This document shows positions 41,909 to 54,000 of a DNA stretch of 64,000 nt, piece by piece. The DNA lies in the NCBI GenBank assembly GCA_030549205.1, contig JAUKTV010000001.1, positions 4,836,001-4,900,000 of the forward strand, written 5' to 3'. The notes under the pieces are model-generated. The model had not been told where the DNA came from and made no database searches. It saw only the letters and a program-made list of their open reading frames with translations. Source of the stretch: Apiosordaria backusii (taxonomy: Eukaryota; Ascomycota; Sordariomycetes; Sordariales; Lasiosphaeriaceae). Each line of letters starts with the position of its first letter. The stretch's first letter is position 1. A program made the position numbers and the translations under genes.

Positions 41909-44900
41909 GGGAAAAAAAAAAAAAAAGTAAACAGGATGTTTTTTTGATGATGATGGGAGGTTGTAATGAGGGATTAACGCTACCTATGCTCTTTTTTAAT
42001 GGAGGGGGTTTGTTTGGAAAGGAATAAGGGAAAATCAATCATCAAAGAATAATGGGTTGTCCTTTTTTTTTCTTCTCCTGTAAAGAAGATTCTTTTTCGG
42101 CTTGTGTTTCAGTGAATGAGAACCGATTCTGTGGCTCTCGCTGGGCGGGTGCTTGGGGGTTGGGGATATTTTACTGAAAGTTGTATTTTTTGGGTGGTTC
42201 TTGAAACTCTTTTTTGGTTTTGGTTTTCACTGCTGTGTTGTGTTGATGTGTTGGGCATTATGAGCATCATAGCCAGCAAAGCAGGAAGAGACTTTGAGTA
42301 TTTGTGATAGTAAGGGAAGAGGGGAGGTATCAGTGGTTGCTTGTTTGGTCGCATTTGTTGTGGTAGGGGAGGTCTGCACCTACGAGGAGGCAAGGGTGCA
42401 CTATAGGGGAAGGGGGGACAGCAGGAAAGGGAGGGAGACTGGCTGTCGTGTATGGTGTGTGTACGGGCGTTATGTGCAGATACGACAGGATTGCATTGGA
42501 TTGCTGGGTCTGGATGGTTCAAGGTTGCTGTCAAGGTGTCAGGCAAGGGAAAGAAGAAGTAAGAATGAAAGGGTTGAAGGGCTCAGAAAGAGAGAGATAC
42601 GAGGGGGGGAGGGGTTGGGTTACGATAGTAATGTGTAATATGACTTTGATATCTCGACTCTCGGCTTGGATTCAGCAAAAAAAAAACATACATATATATA
42701 TATTTATGAATTTGTATTGGGATTGATTGCTTGGGTTCCCTGGGTTCATATCATCCTCGGTATTGCCACTCCCTCCAAGCGGCACGGGTATAAAGCCATG
42801 GATGATTTGTTTTGTTTGCTTCCCGAGTCGGGCATATTACTCGGAGAACCTTGATGGCATATGCAGAAAGAAATCGGGAGGTTGGCGGTCGGGCCCGAGG
42901 GTGGGCTGGCTGGTTGGGATGGTTGGTTGGTTGATTGGGCTGGGGTAGTTGGGGTGGTGGACTGGTTGGCTGGTGTGTTTGTGCCACTTCCTGCCGTATG
43001 CTGGCCATAAAAACTAAAAGGCCGTTTTCTTTCAATCTCACTGCAGTACGATTTTAGGGATGGGAAATGGGATTGGTGTCGTGTGGCACAAAATCAAATC
43101 AACGGGGACTGCCCGCTCGGGTGGCTGCATATTGGGGGAATGAGTAACTGTCCGTTGCGGGCGTGTGTTCGTCCGAAGCCGATGTGAGTGGTAATGTGAT
43201 GCTCCGGACTGAAGGTGGTATTATGATTGCGGACGTAGGAGAGTAGTTCCAAACGTGTGAGGAGGGACATTGTGACTCATGGTGATGTCCGAGACATTGC
43301 AGACACGTACGCAAGGTTGTGAGAAGGTGGGACTGCATGCATGCATGTGTTGGTGAGAAGAAACGGCATTTGATTGCTTCTGTTTACGGGGGGTTGGGGG
43401 ATTCCCTTCCTTCGAGAAGGGTTCTATGGAAGGTTTCGGGGCGATCTGTGATACCTTTTTTCTTTTTCTTTGAGAGAGATGCAGATACGGTTTTGCTTTT
43501 GATCAACGGTTCGGGGAAGAAGTACATAAATTTAGTCATCAGACATTATGCCGGTCTCGGTGTCTTGGTTGTGCTTACCCGAGGGTGAGTTGGGAGGCTG
43601 GGCTGGTGGGTGTGTCAGCATTGTATTGTTCCTGAGGAGGAGGTTGAGATGGGAATAAGTCCCAGACGGAAGGATGAGGCGGGGAGATTGTGTGTGTATA
43701 ATTGATTATACAAGCAAGCTCCTATGAATTATGAAGTACGGATACGGATATTCCAATGTCCACTGAATTGTTGCGGACTTGGGCATCGTGAAGCGCTTTT
43801 CTACTTGAAACATGGCGAGTGCTGCAACTCAATGCGCCATTGACCAATCAACCCTGGTGTCTCGGGTGGGGTGGACGTCCAGATTTAGCGTGGACCCCTG
43901 GCAGGGCATGGATGGCGTGAATGGTTCGCTGCGACAAGAGATGATCTCACCATCCCAGCCCGGTCCATCGACAGGGCAAGCAGCTACTGCAGTACACTAG
44001 CTGAACAGCTGAACAACAGCTGAACTCGACTCGACCCAGACATTGCCCATCTCTGGATCTCTAATCGTAGGTTGTCGTTATTCTTGCGCGGTCCCCTCTC
44101 ATATCTGAACTAACGACGACAGCCTCCCATTAGAGACTAGCAATACTGAGGTGTCACAGACCCCAGAGCTGAACGGCATTTCCCCAGTGACAGCGAGTGA
44201 CAGACGTGGACAAACGGGGATGCCAGCCTGCGACTGAGACATTCGGTGCAACTTAGCCCGCAGGGCTGTGGCCTCGTCTTGCGCAGAAAAGGAATCGAGA
44301 TGTCCTCGACTCGTGAGACCCGCATTGAGCCGTTCAAAGCATCCAGCCTACATACACTAAGATAAGGAGTAAGCCTGAGGCTGGCTCAAGGGAATGTTGA
44401 ACTATGTACCCAAGACGATTTCACATGATCCGGCAGCTCTGTCTGTATCCGGAGTCGTACAACAAGCAGTTCTCTTGAGAGGGAAAGAGACGGCAGACGG
44501 GAGTGATGCAACCATCCGCGAGATCGACTGCACCCTCGATCCAATTTGACAATCGACCTGTCCTCGAGGCCCACATGGTGCATGGTTGCCAGGGTCTCCC
44601 GGCCTGAGCCCTGGCGAGATTAGCGGGTGCATGAAGACGGCCCAATCCCAAGCCAGCTTGCGTCCCTCCAGTGTCCCGATTCGATCTTTGTCGACACCAG
44701 GGTCAGCCAGCCTGAGGGATGGGGGGACGATGGCGGTCCACTGTGTTGACACAGGTGCGAGACAAGCAGGTTTATTGATTTTAACCAGCCTGGTCCTCGT
44801 CACGACTCCTCCTCCCGTCCTTCTCTAAGCCTCCTTCTCCTCCCTCGCGATCATCACCACCACAACATCGCAGGGTTCCATCGCTTCACTTTAACCGCGT

Positions 44901-45224
44901 TGGCGCTGCGGCACAGGATTACAGCATACCACCCACCCTGAGACAAGAGACCGTGAAGCGTGGTTAAGCGCCGTCCACTCAGTCGCCAGGCACTGCTCCA
45001 TATGCTCAGAATCACGGCGCTTCCGGGCCCTCCTCATCTCCCTCATTGGCCACACGCCGCATCCTCCAATTCCCTGCGTCTACACGTTGCATTCCAACAA
45101 GCTGCCACGCGAGAACCAACAAAGCAATTGTTCCACTTATAAGACGATCCGGGGTCACCCACATACGACAGCCCTGGCTCCAAGAGAGACTCGCACTCGA
45201 GTCTCAGCCTCTGTGTAATTCGGC
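41909..45224. other. 3.3-kb intergenic region, SUR2 / CBM48 gene
   Basis: No coding gene recognised. It contains the SUR2 3' end (A run at 41914-41926, T run near 42064), a TA-rich spot (42690-42705), a GCATGCATGCATG palindromic run near 43336, and long G/T-skewed stretches. Reading frames stay below 150 codons, mostly with non-ATG starts. From about 44800 the sequence becomes C-rich and probably belongs to the leader/promoter of the CBM48 gene. A long non-coding RNA or a large regulatory region is possible but unsupported here. Confidence 0.4.
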
Positions 45225-46863
45225 ATGGATCCGACCACTACCCTCTTTACTTTTATGTTGTGAGTTCTTCTTGAGCTTGGTCCACTTTACTCTCTTTTTA
45301 TACACACCAACCAACCTCAACGCTCTCTCTCAACTCTCTCTCAAAACACACGCGCATATTCACTCTTTCCACATCCTGTCTTGTGTGTTTGGCTTCACAG
45401 TCTGGTCCTGTGTTTGCTACTTTTCAGTCTCTCTTTAATAATCAAGCACTTGCTGTATGTTTTGATTTTTGCTTTCTTATTCAAGGTTATCAGCTCTCCC
45501 TCCCCCACAGCTCACTAACATACAGCACAGGCAAACACATCCTTCAGTACAGACAGTACACCTTGTTGGTAGTTGGGATAACTTCAACAAGCCATACACA
45601 ATGGAACGCGACAGCAGACGGAACCAGGGGCAATGGAGGGGGTGCTACAACTTTGAGGATATCATCTGTGATGGCGATGCTGGAAATGCCCCAAAACGGA
45701 GCGGTGGACTCAAGATGGGACAGACCTATTATTACTACTATGAGGTCAATGGGTCATCCGAAGTCCACGATCCCTCGTTACCCTCGACGACTGCCTGCCC
45801 ATATCTCCCTGGTCAACCAGTCAACACACTCTGGATCCCAGTCGAGCAGTCTCTTCGCAAGCGCAGCGGTTCTTTGAACTCGCTTCGTTCGACCGATTTC
45901 AAGACAATGGACCCTGCAGCCAAATATGCAAAGCTCAAACCTGCTGCGCCCATCATTGACACTGCCGCCCCTCGCCGCTTGGACACAGCGCCGCAGCGCA
46001 TGCAGCAGCAGCACAAGCGCTCCGCCCGCTCCATCTCTCCCGGCTCCGGATGGTCCTTCTCGCCGCGCAAGCTCTTCAGCCGCAAGACGAGCTCCTCTTC
46101 CCTCAAGGAGTCCCAGCTGCCCCCAATGACAGCTGACGACGAGAGAGCCACCGCCCGCTCAGAAGGCAGCCGCTCGAGGGATATCTCCCCAGAGTCCCTC
46201 CGCCGGTTTTTGGTGGATGACGCCCCCTTGGAAGAGGAGCAGCCCACCGCACTTGCTATCCCAGAGGATATCGTCGAGGAAAACGAAGACGACGATAACT
46301 TTGCTACCTCTGCCGTGTCAGAGACAATGCAATACACTGGCCTTTCTCCCCCTCCTCAACGGGCCATCTCCCCTACACCCACCATCACCCCTGCCACAGT
46401 ATCATCAATTGTCCCCGAGCCAACAGTTTCATCATCATCATCATCTATCCCAATGAGCAGATTCAACAACCTCCCCAAGCAGCCATCCCCTACCGTGTCT
46501 GTTCCCTCTTCCAACACCGGGGTTTTGAGATCCCGCTTCACCACCGCCCCTACCCCCTCGTCGGCATCAGAGCCCCAGTCCCCCGACTCAAACACAGTCC
46601 CAGGATTTTACCACTCTGACAATGACAACGATGATATCGACGCGGAAGACGAAGACGATGAAGAGGTCGGGGAGAAACAGGTGCCCGTTGCTCCGTTGGG
46701 CTCAGCACTGAACAAGTCTACCTACAGCCTGCCCAAGACTGCCGGGACGGTGGACAAACCATTGTCAACGTTCCCGCTGCTGACAGCAACAATCCCTGAC
46801 TCGGGGCTGGTGGATGATTTGGTGGGTGAGCTGGGGTGGATGGCGGATTTCATCACTGCTTAA
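45225..46863 (+). CDS. CBM48/AMPK-type glycogen-binding domain protein
   Basis: Two exons, 45225-45259 and 45531-46863, with an unusually long 271-nt intron; 455 aa. The spliced N-terminus MDPTTTLFTFML-QTHPSVQTVHLVGSWDNFNKPYTMERD is the first strand pair of a CBM48 fold (V-x-L-V-G-S-W-D-x-F). QGQWRGCYNFEDI and KMGQTYYYYYEVNGSSEVHDPSLPST complete it by residue about 110. The rest is disordered and Ser/Pro/acid-rich (SLRKRSGSLNSLRS; RKLFSRKTSSSSLKES; NDNDDIDAEDEDDEE), ending VDDLVGELGWMADFITA. Proteins of this layout in ascomycetes are thought to bind glycogen or act as scaffold for a kinase or phosphatase; function here is inferred. The frame upstream of 45531 contains no ATG with a CBM48-like lead, which supports the short first exon. 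Confidence 0.75.
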
Positions 46864-48016
46864 AAGTTTGTGGTTTTTTTGGTTTTGTTTTTTTCGCGCA
46901 CTCTTTAGATATAAATGGTTTAGAATTTGGTTTTTGGTTTTTGGCATAGCACGGATACAATGGATAGAACGAGATATGGGTGGGAATGGGTTTTTGAAAA
47001 TTTATTGTTTGAAATATAGCGAAGATTTCTGGAGGGGCTGGGACTTTCTTGGATACTATATCTGGTATGGTATGGGATGATGGAGGGAGGAGAGGGGATA
47101 TCTTTTAATTTGGGCTTTGGTGTTTTGGTGTGTTGGGGGGAGGGCTGGTGTTGAAGGGGGGATTGGATGGGGATATGACAGAACCTTGACTGAATGGATG
47201 GATTAGATGATGGTTGAAAATACCTACGTACAACAAACAGATATGTTGCTCAATGGTCTATGGAACGGGGATATGAGATGAGATGAGATGAGATGAGATG
47301 AGATGAGATGAGATGAGAGAGGAGAGAGGATATTAGTAATCCAATACAATACAATAACAACATCAAGAGAAATTTCGCCTCTTCTTGATTGAAAACCAAA
47401 ATCCTGTTTTCGCTGTTCGTTGTGACAAACTGTAATTATGTGTGCTATCACGATTATCAATGCTGAAATCAATCAACATTCATGAACAAACCGCTGTCTC
47501 CTGTCACCGTCCGAGAAAGTCCACAAAGTCTCAATCTGATGCACCTAGATCATGATACCCTAAGGGAGCATCAACTTTTATATTCTTTTATATAACCACT
47601 CTCCCGCGTTGAGGTCCTGTGAGAACCATGTCTGTCTGTCTGTTATCAGACAGATGTTTACTTAGGTAGTGTAGACATTCAAATGATCACACACACACAT
47701 ACACAGAGTCATTTTAAACACAATAGTGATAATAAACAAACACCATATTGCTTTTTGATTCCCATATAGATTACAGCCAAAACAACACAAAACTTTTCCT
47801 TTTGCCCCTTTTCCCCTTTGCGCATATCCCCCCCCCCCCCCCCAAGAAAAGAAAAAGAAAAGAAATCAAGAAAACTCCAGAAATGCAAAACCCTGCCCAT
47901 AACTCCACCAGTCTATCTTCATTTTTATTTTTTTCTTCTTATTTATTTTTATCTTTTCTCCCTTTCGTCTTCTTCAACTCTACTCCCCCCCCTTTTCTAC
48001 CCCCCCCCCCCCCCCA
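46864..48016. other. Convergent intergenic region, CBM48 gene / midasin
   Basis: 1.15 kb with the two 3' ends. It includes a pentanucleotide repeat at 47273-47317, a 16-base C run at 47828-47843 and a 15-base C run at 48001-48015 next to the midasin stop. No gene is recognised. Confidence 0.45.
47273..47317. repeat. (ATGAG)9 pentanucleotide microsatellite
   Basis: Nine perfect copies of ATGAG in the convergent intergenic region. Probably length-polymorphic; no function suggested. Confidence 0.9.
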
Positions 48017-51000
48017 TCAACCACTAACCTCCGCAAACCAACTCCTCAACACCCCCGCCAGCGCTCCCGGCAAATCCTCCAAATGATGCACAATCAAATA
48101 ATACTCAAACGGAAAACTGTCCAAATACCTATGAATCACCGGCGTCCCATCAGCTCCAAACCTCGCCTCCTTCAACTCCAGCACCGAATGCCCCTTTTTA
48201 TCCTGGACATCATCCATCACCACAAAAACAACCATCACCCTCTGCTCCATCGCCTCCCTCAGCAGCGGTCTCAATCTCGCGTGATCTCTTGACTGTACCA
48301 ACCCATCTGACAAGATGAGAGCCAGCTGCCAGAGATCTTCCCCTCCAGGGGAGGACGCCTGCATGAGCCGCGCTTCCCGGAACTGGTCGATCGTTTTCCG
48401 GAGGAGCTTGATCATATCCGTGCCTTGGGAGGCAAAGGTGAACTTCTGGAGGACGCGGGCGCCGGCGTCGTGGGAGGAGAAACTGGGGTCCGTGAGGGAG
48501 TGCGCTACGAAGACGTCTTCGCCGAAGCCTAATACCCCGATTTGGCCGGCTTCGAGGACGGTGAGGGCGCGGGCGACCATGACGAGGGATTCGAGCGCGA
48601 GGCGGCCGGAGCTGGAGCGGTTTTCGTCTGACATGGAAGAGGAGTCGTCCACGCACAACAAGATTTGATAGGCGCGCTTGGAGGGGATGGCTCGGCGCAT
48701 CCAGATTTTGTCGCGCTTGTACGACGAGGCGATGTACGGGATAATCTTCTTGATGTTGAGACGTTTACCCGTGCGGAAGGAGCCGGAGAGCTTGGTGGAT
48801 TGGGTCGGGGCGAGGATGAGACGGAGTTGAGAGGATAGAGATTGGGATAGGCCCTGGGTCTTTTGCTGGAAGGTGGACCACAGCTCGAGGGCTTCGTCGT
48901 AAGGGCGGAGGGGCCGGTCTTCTTGGTCGGTGATATGCGTCGCCGAGAGCTGGGTGGAAGTTTTTTGAATATCTTCGTCTTCGATGTCGTCGGGAGAGGA
49001 CTCATCACTGGGAATCTTCTTGTTGTCGGGGGCTCCCTTGTGCGTGGCGACGCCGGAGCGGCCATCTTCGCGCTCTTTCTTGATGCCATCTTGGGGTTCG
49101 GCAGGCTCGGCATCCTCCATTTCAACATCTCCCTCTTCCTCGACAGGCTCATCTTCGGGAAGAACTTGTTGACCTTGCTCCTCCATCTCGTTGTCGATAG
49201 CCATAGCATCATCCATAGGACGGGCTTCTTCATTGGTAGCAGTACCCAAGGCTTGTGCATCAGCCTCGGCGGTGTCATCTTGAAGATGCTGGAACTCAGC
49301 ACGAGACATATCCTCAGCCTTCTTCTCAGGCCGCTCCTGATCATCAGCAGCCTGAATGTCCTTTTGGTTGCGATACCACCTCTCCAAAGCATCACCCAGT
49401 TTCTTGAACGGCTGAGCCTGCTTCGAATCCTTGTCCTCAGGCTCATCAGACGGGCACTGGTCTTGATCCATGGTCGAAAGCGCGCCCTCTGTGCCAGGCG
49501 CCTTGTCTTGCTCAGCCTGTTGTTTGCTGATCGCACCCGATTCCCTCTGCGCAGCCTTATTCTCCGTCTCATCCTGGTCCATATCATTCGCGTCATCCTG
49601 AGCTTGCCCACCACCATTCTGCACCTCGCTAGGCGCAACATTCTCCTGATCAGCACCAGCCCCATCGTCCTGCATCGGCGGCTTCTTCTCATCTTCCTTT
49701 CCATCCTTGCCTTCATCACCCTCTTCATCAACATCCATCTGCTCCTCCCTATCACCAACCGCATCGATATTCTCCTCTTCCTCAGCCTCCGCTTCATCAA
49801 TCTCCTCATCCTTCTGATGCTCCTCCTCTCCCTCCTCCTGCTCATCCCCACTATCCTCCTCCGCACCATCATCCACCTTCTCCTGCTCCTCCGCCTTATC
49901 AACATCAACGTCAGACAACCCATCCAAATCATCCTCTTCCTCCCCTTCCTCATCACTAATATCAACATCCATATCATCCGGCAGCGCCAACGTCTCCTGC
50001 TCATCCACATTCTGGTCTTGCCTATTCAGCTCCTCCATCGCCACCCCCTCCTGTTCATCCCCCGGCTCGCCCTCTTCATCTTCCCCTTCATCATCTTCTT
50101 CTTCCCCCTTTTCGTTGTTTGCATCCCCCTTATTTTCGTCTTCCTTTTTGCCCTTCTCATCCTTCTTCCCCTCCGCAGCCGCACTCTCCTCCTCATCCCT
50201 CTTCCCCTTCTCCCCCTCCCCCTGCTGATCCTTCTCCGCATCATCCTCCCCGCTCCCATCCCACATCTTCTCATCCACCGCCGTCGGATCCAAATCATCC
50301 ACATCCCCCGCCTGCTCCTCCACATCATCATCATCCTCTTCCTCATCACCACTATCTTTATTTTTCTCATCCTCCTCCTCCTCCTCCTTCGCTTGAACAT
50401 CCCCCAGCTCCCCCTCCAGCTCATCATCCCCCATATCAACCGCGTCATCATGCTCCTCTATATCACCCTGCGTGTTATTATTCTTGTCCTGCGCCAGCTC
50501 AGACAGGTCCTCATCAGGCTTGATATCCTTGCTGATATCCTCTGCTCCCTCCCCATCGCCCAACCCTGTCCCGTCATTCTCAACATTGCCGGTCTCGTTG
50601 GATTTCTCGTTGGAGGCTTCCTGAGGTGTGCAGAAACCTTGGGAGGAGATGATGGTGAAGCTGGAAGAGAGGGTATAACCTAAACGGCAGAGAGTGCGAT
50701 GCAAAGAGGTGAATTTGGATATATTATCCGCGCACGAAATTGAGTATTGGTGAAGAACAGGTAGCACAAGGCGGAGGATGGGAGTTGCGGTGGAAGGTGG
50801 GAAAGACGAAGAGCGGAGTTGCGAGATTAAAGACGTGATCTCCTCGGTAATGGTTGGCATCCGGAGGGCATCGATTGACTTTTGGAGCGTCTCCCCGTAT
50901 GCAACAAGCCAGCTCGGGTCTTCTGTCGTCGCGGGCAGGGTTTGGGCGGTTTTCTGGAAGTTCTGCAGCGCGACGAGGATCTTGCTTGATAGCGTCAATG

Positions 51001-54000
51001 CCGAAGCGGCGAAAGCGTCAATACCTTCGTGCTGGAGGCCGTTGGTGATTTCCGAAGTGGCTTGGATATCGGTCCACAGCTCAATTTGCTCCATCACAAA
51101 CGCCAGATCGGGCCGCTCTTGAGCGAGAACTTTGAGATCAGCCTTCAAAGCCACCAGTTCTCTCTCCACATCCACCTGGAGAGTCTCCTGAGGCAGGGAG
51201 ACAAAGCCCTCAGGAAGAGCAGGCAGATTCTGCTGAACCTTCTCCAGCTTGGCAAACGTCTCAACCCATCCACCCAACTTGGCCTTGACGGGCTCGTTAT
51301 CCATCTGCCCAAGCTTCCCGTGCACCTCAACGAGATGAACCCCAAACTTGACAATCTGCACCAACCACTTAAGCACCTGGGCGTAATTCGTCTGTTTGGT
51401 CTCTGGCGCGAAAGACCCCTCACCACCAACAGAGAGCTGCCTGACATAAGCAATCGCTTCCTCCAGAGCTTGATCAGCGTGTGCAATCTTGGACAGGAAC
51501 TGCCGCTGCTTGAACATAACATGCAGCACGCCCTCAAAGAAGCCGATACTTCTCCCCACAACTTCCCTGTTGAGGTCCTCGTTGTGATCATTGGCCGCTT
51601 TCCGGACCTTGGGTGCCAGGTCCAGCGTCTTGTGGTAGAAATACTCGAGAGCATTGAGATCAGGCCCAGACAGGTGAGGGATTAACCCAGAGCCAACGAG
51701 GACTTTTTGCGTAGAGCTTTGCTTGTCGAGGATGTTGGTGCCCAAGTTTCGGCTGAAGCCCATGGCGCGAAGGGTCTTGAGGGTTTCGCTGTACAGAGTG
51801 ACCTTACGGGTTTTGAGGTGGCGGACAGCCTCCTTGTTTTCGTCGGTGAGGGTACTGGGTGTCTCCTTTCTCAGCTCAGCAATCGAAGAGACGAGGTCAG
51901 TGATGTATTCATCGACCGTGGCAGCAGCGCCAACAACAGCCGGAGGCAGAGAACCATGCTTGGACATAGCCTTGAGGACACCAGGCAAGTTGACCATTCT
52001 GCTCCACTGGGGATGTGTCTCAATGCCAGGTACGATCTTCTGACAGAGCCCAAGAGCATTGACATCAACACTGTGATCAACAGTCTTGACCCCATTGCTC
52101 AAACCCATCCCAGCAGCCGCATGCTCCTCCTCAGGCAGTCCCTGATCAGTAATAACCCTGATCGGCTGCTCAAGCACAGCCCTAAACTTCCTCACAAGCT
52201 TGAAAAGCTTCTCATGCGACTTCCTCGCGCTGGCCCTGAGCGCCTCAATGTTCTTATCCCGCCACTTCGACATCAACAACACATCCTTCATGCTCCTATC
52301 CAGCGGCGCCCTCCCATTCTTGATAAACTCCTCCACCTTGCCCGCATACCGCCCATAGTACGTAATCGAGTTCTGAACCGCATCCCCAATCACCCCAAAC
52401 TCCGGCTCGTCCCTCTTGAGCAAATCCAGCTGACTCTTCAGCTGCCTCAGCAGCTCCAGCCGCGCCTTGAACTGCCCAACCGTGCACCTATTCCCCGTAA
52501 AGTAACTCCCCAGCGTCTCCAGCAGTTCAACCGCATACTCTTTAAGCAAACCCTCCTCCAAGAAAACACACGACTTGAGAATGACATCGTTATACGCATC
52601 AAACCAGAACCCCTTCGCCTCCGCATGATGATTCTTCACCTCAACATCAAGCAGCCTCGACCAGCTCGACAGCTCCAACCTCCTCCAATCGCAGATCGTG
52701 TCCCTTAACTTGTCGTAGAGAGCCACAGCTTTATTCACCGCCGTAGCCCACCCCCCCTCATGCCACTCATAAACATGAACATGCAGCCTCTCAATCCCCG
52801 TAATGATCTTCGCAAGCGGGTCATCAATCCCCATCTCCAGCACCCTGTCACAAGCCAATATCACATCCGCCAACGTCTGATGATGCCCAATCTCATCAAT
52901 CCCCTGCAGTTCCAAAAACCTGTTCCTAATCGCATTCACCAACCCCAAAACCTTGCGCACCTCAGCCAAATGAGGATCAGTATAAAAATTATACCTCCCC
53001 GCCTCAACCCCCGCCCCAAAAGCCTTGACCGAGTCCTCAAAAACAAGCAACGTCGCAGGAAGCAACACCCTATCCATCTCCGGCCCTGCATCACTCCCCC
53101 CCTTAGACCTAGCCACCGTCCTAGCAACCTGCGTGCAAAGCTCCTTGATCATAACCTGCGGCTCTTGACTCCCCAAAAAGATCTTCTCATGCGCCTCGGC
53201 CAACATAACAGCAAGATCCTTCCCGCTCCTCTTCGACTTTTTCTTGGGTTTCTTCTCCTTTGGCTTATCATCATCGTCCTCATCATCGGCATAGTAATCA
53301 GGGAACAAACTGTCAAACTCTTTCTGATCATACTCCTTTTCATCCTCCAAGCTCCCCTTGTGGACATAGCTCAGCCCGCTCGCTTCAACCTCCTTCCTCT
53401 TGTCCTCCTCAAACTTCTTGCTGTAGACCTCGTGGATCACCGCCAAGGACTCAAAAAGCTGTTTCCTCATCGTCTGCGGAAGCTTCTCGCGGCCTTCGAT
53501 AGCAGCGATGGTTTGGACAAAATACAAAAAGGCAAAGTTCCTCAGGGGCAAGTCTTCGGTTTCGGCGCGGTAGACGGTGCCCTGGAGGAAGGGGGTTACT
53601 GACACCAAGACTTCGGATTTCGAGTCTTCGTCATCTTCGGAGGAGGTGGTGGCAGGAGAAGAAGGAGGAATGACTCCCCGGCCGAGGGAGAGACCCATTT
53701 TGAGGCAGCGGAGGAAGCTAACCAGCGGCATGGTCAGATCTTGATAAGCTCCGAAGCGGGAGGTTAACCTGTGGATGAGAAGCGTGACGTTTTGCTCAAC
53801 GAGGGAGAGCTCCTCTGTGACTTCGGTGGAGGACGACATGATGGATTTGAGGTGGGTGGTGGCGACGTCGTTCGACAAAAGAGCGTTGAGGACGTTGTTG
53901 AACTCTCCTTGCAAGCTGCGAAGTTCACCGCCGCCGGGGCGGTAGATGGGCTGAACGGCCGGGGGCTCGCCCAAGCCGTTGGATTCTTCGATGAGGGTTT

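Noticed and set aside
43330..43350. GCATGCATGCATG palindrome as a functional element
   Set aside because: Short simple-sequence palindrome in intergenic DNA with no supporting context.
48863..50683. 606-codon plus-strand open frame, very rich in Leu/Ile
   Set aside because: It is antisense to the Asp/Glu-rich segment of midasin; GAN codons read in reverse give Leu/Ile/Phe. No membrane-protein family features, start context or splice signals.
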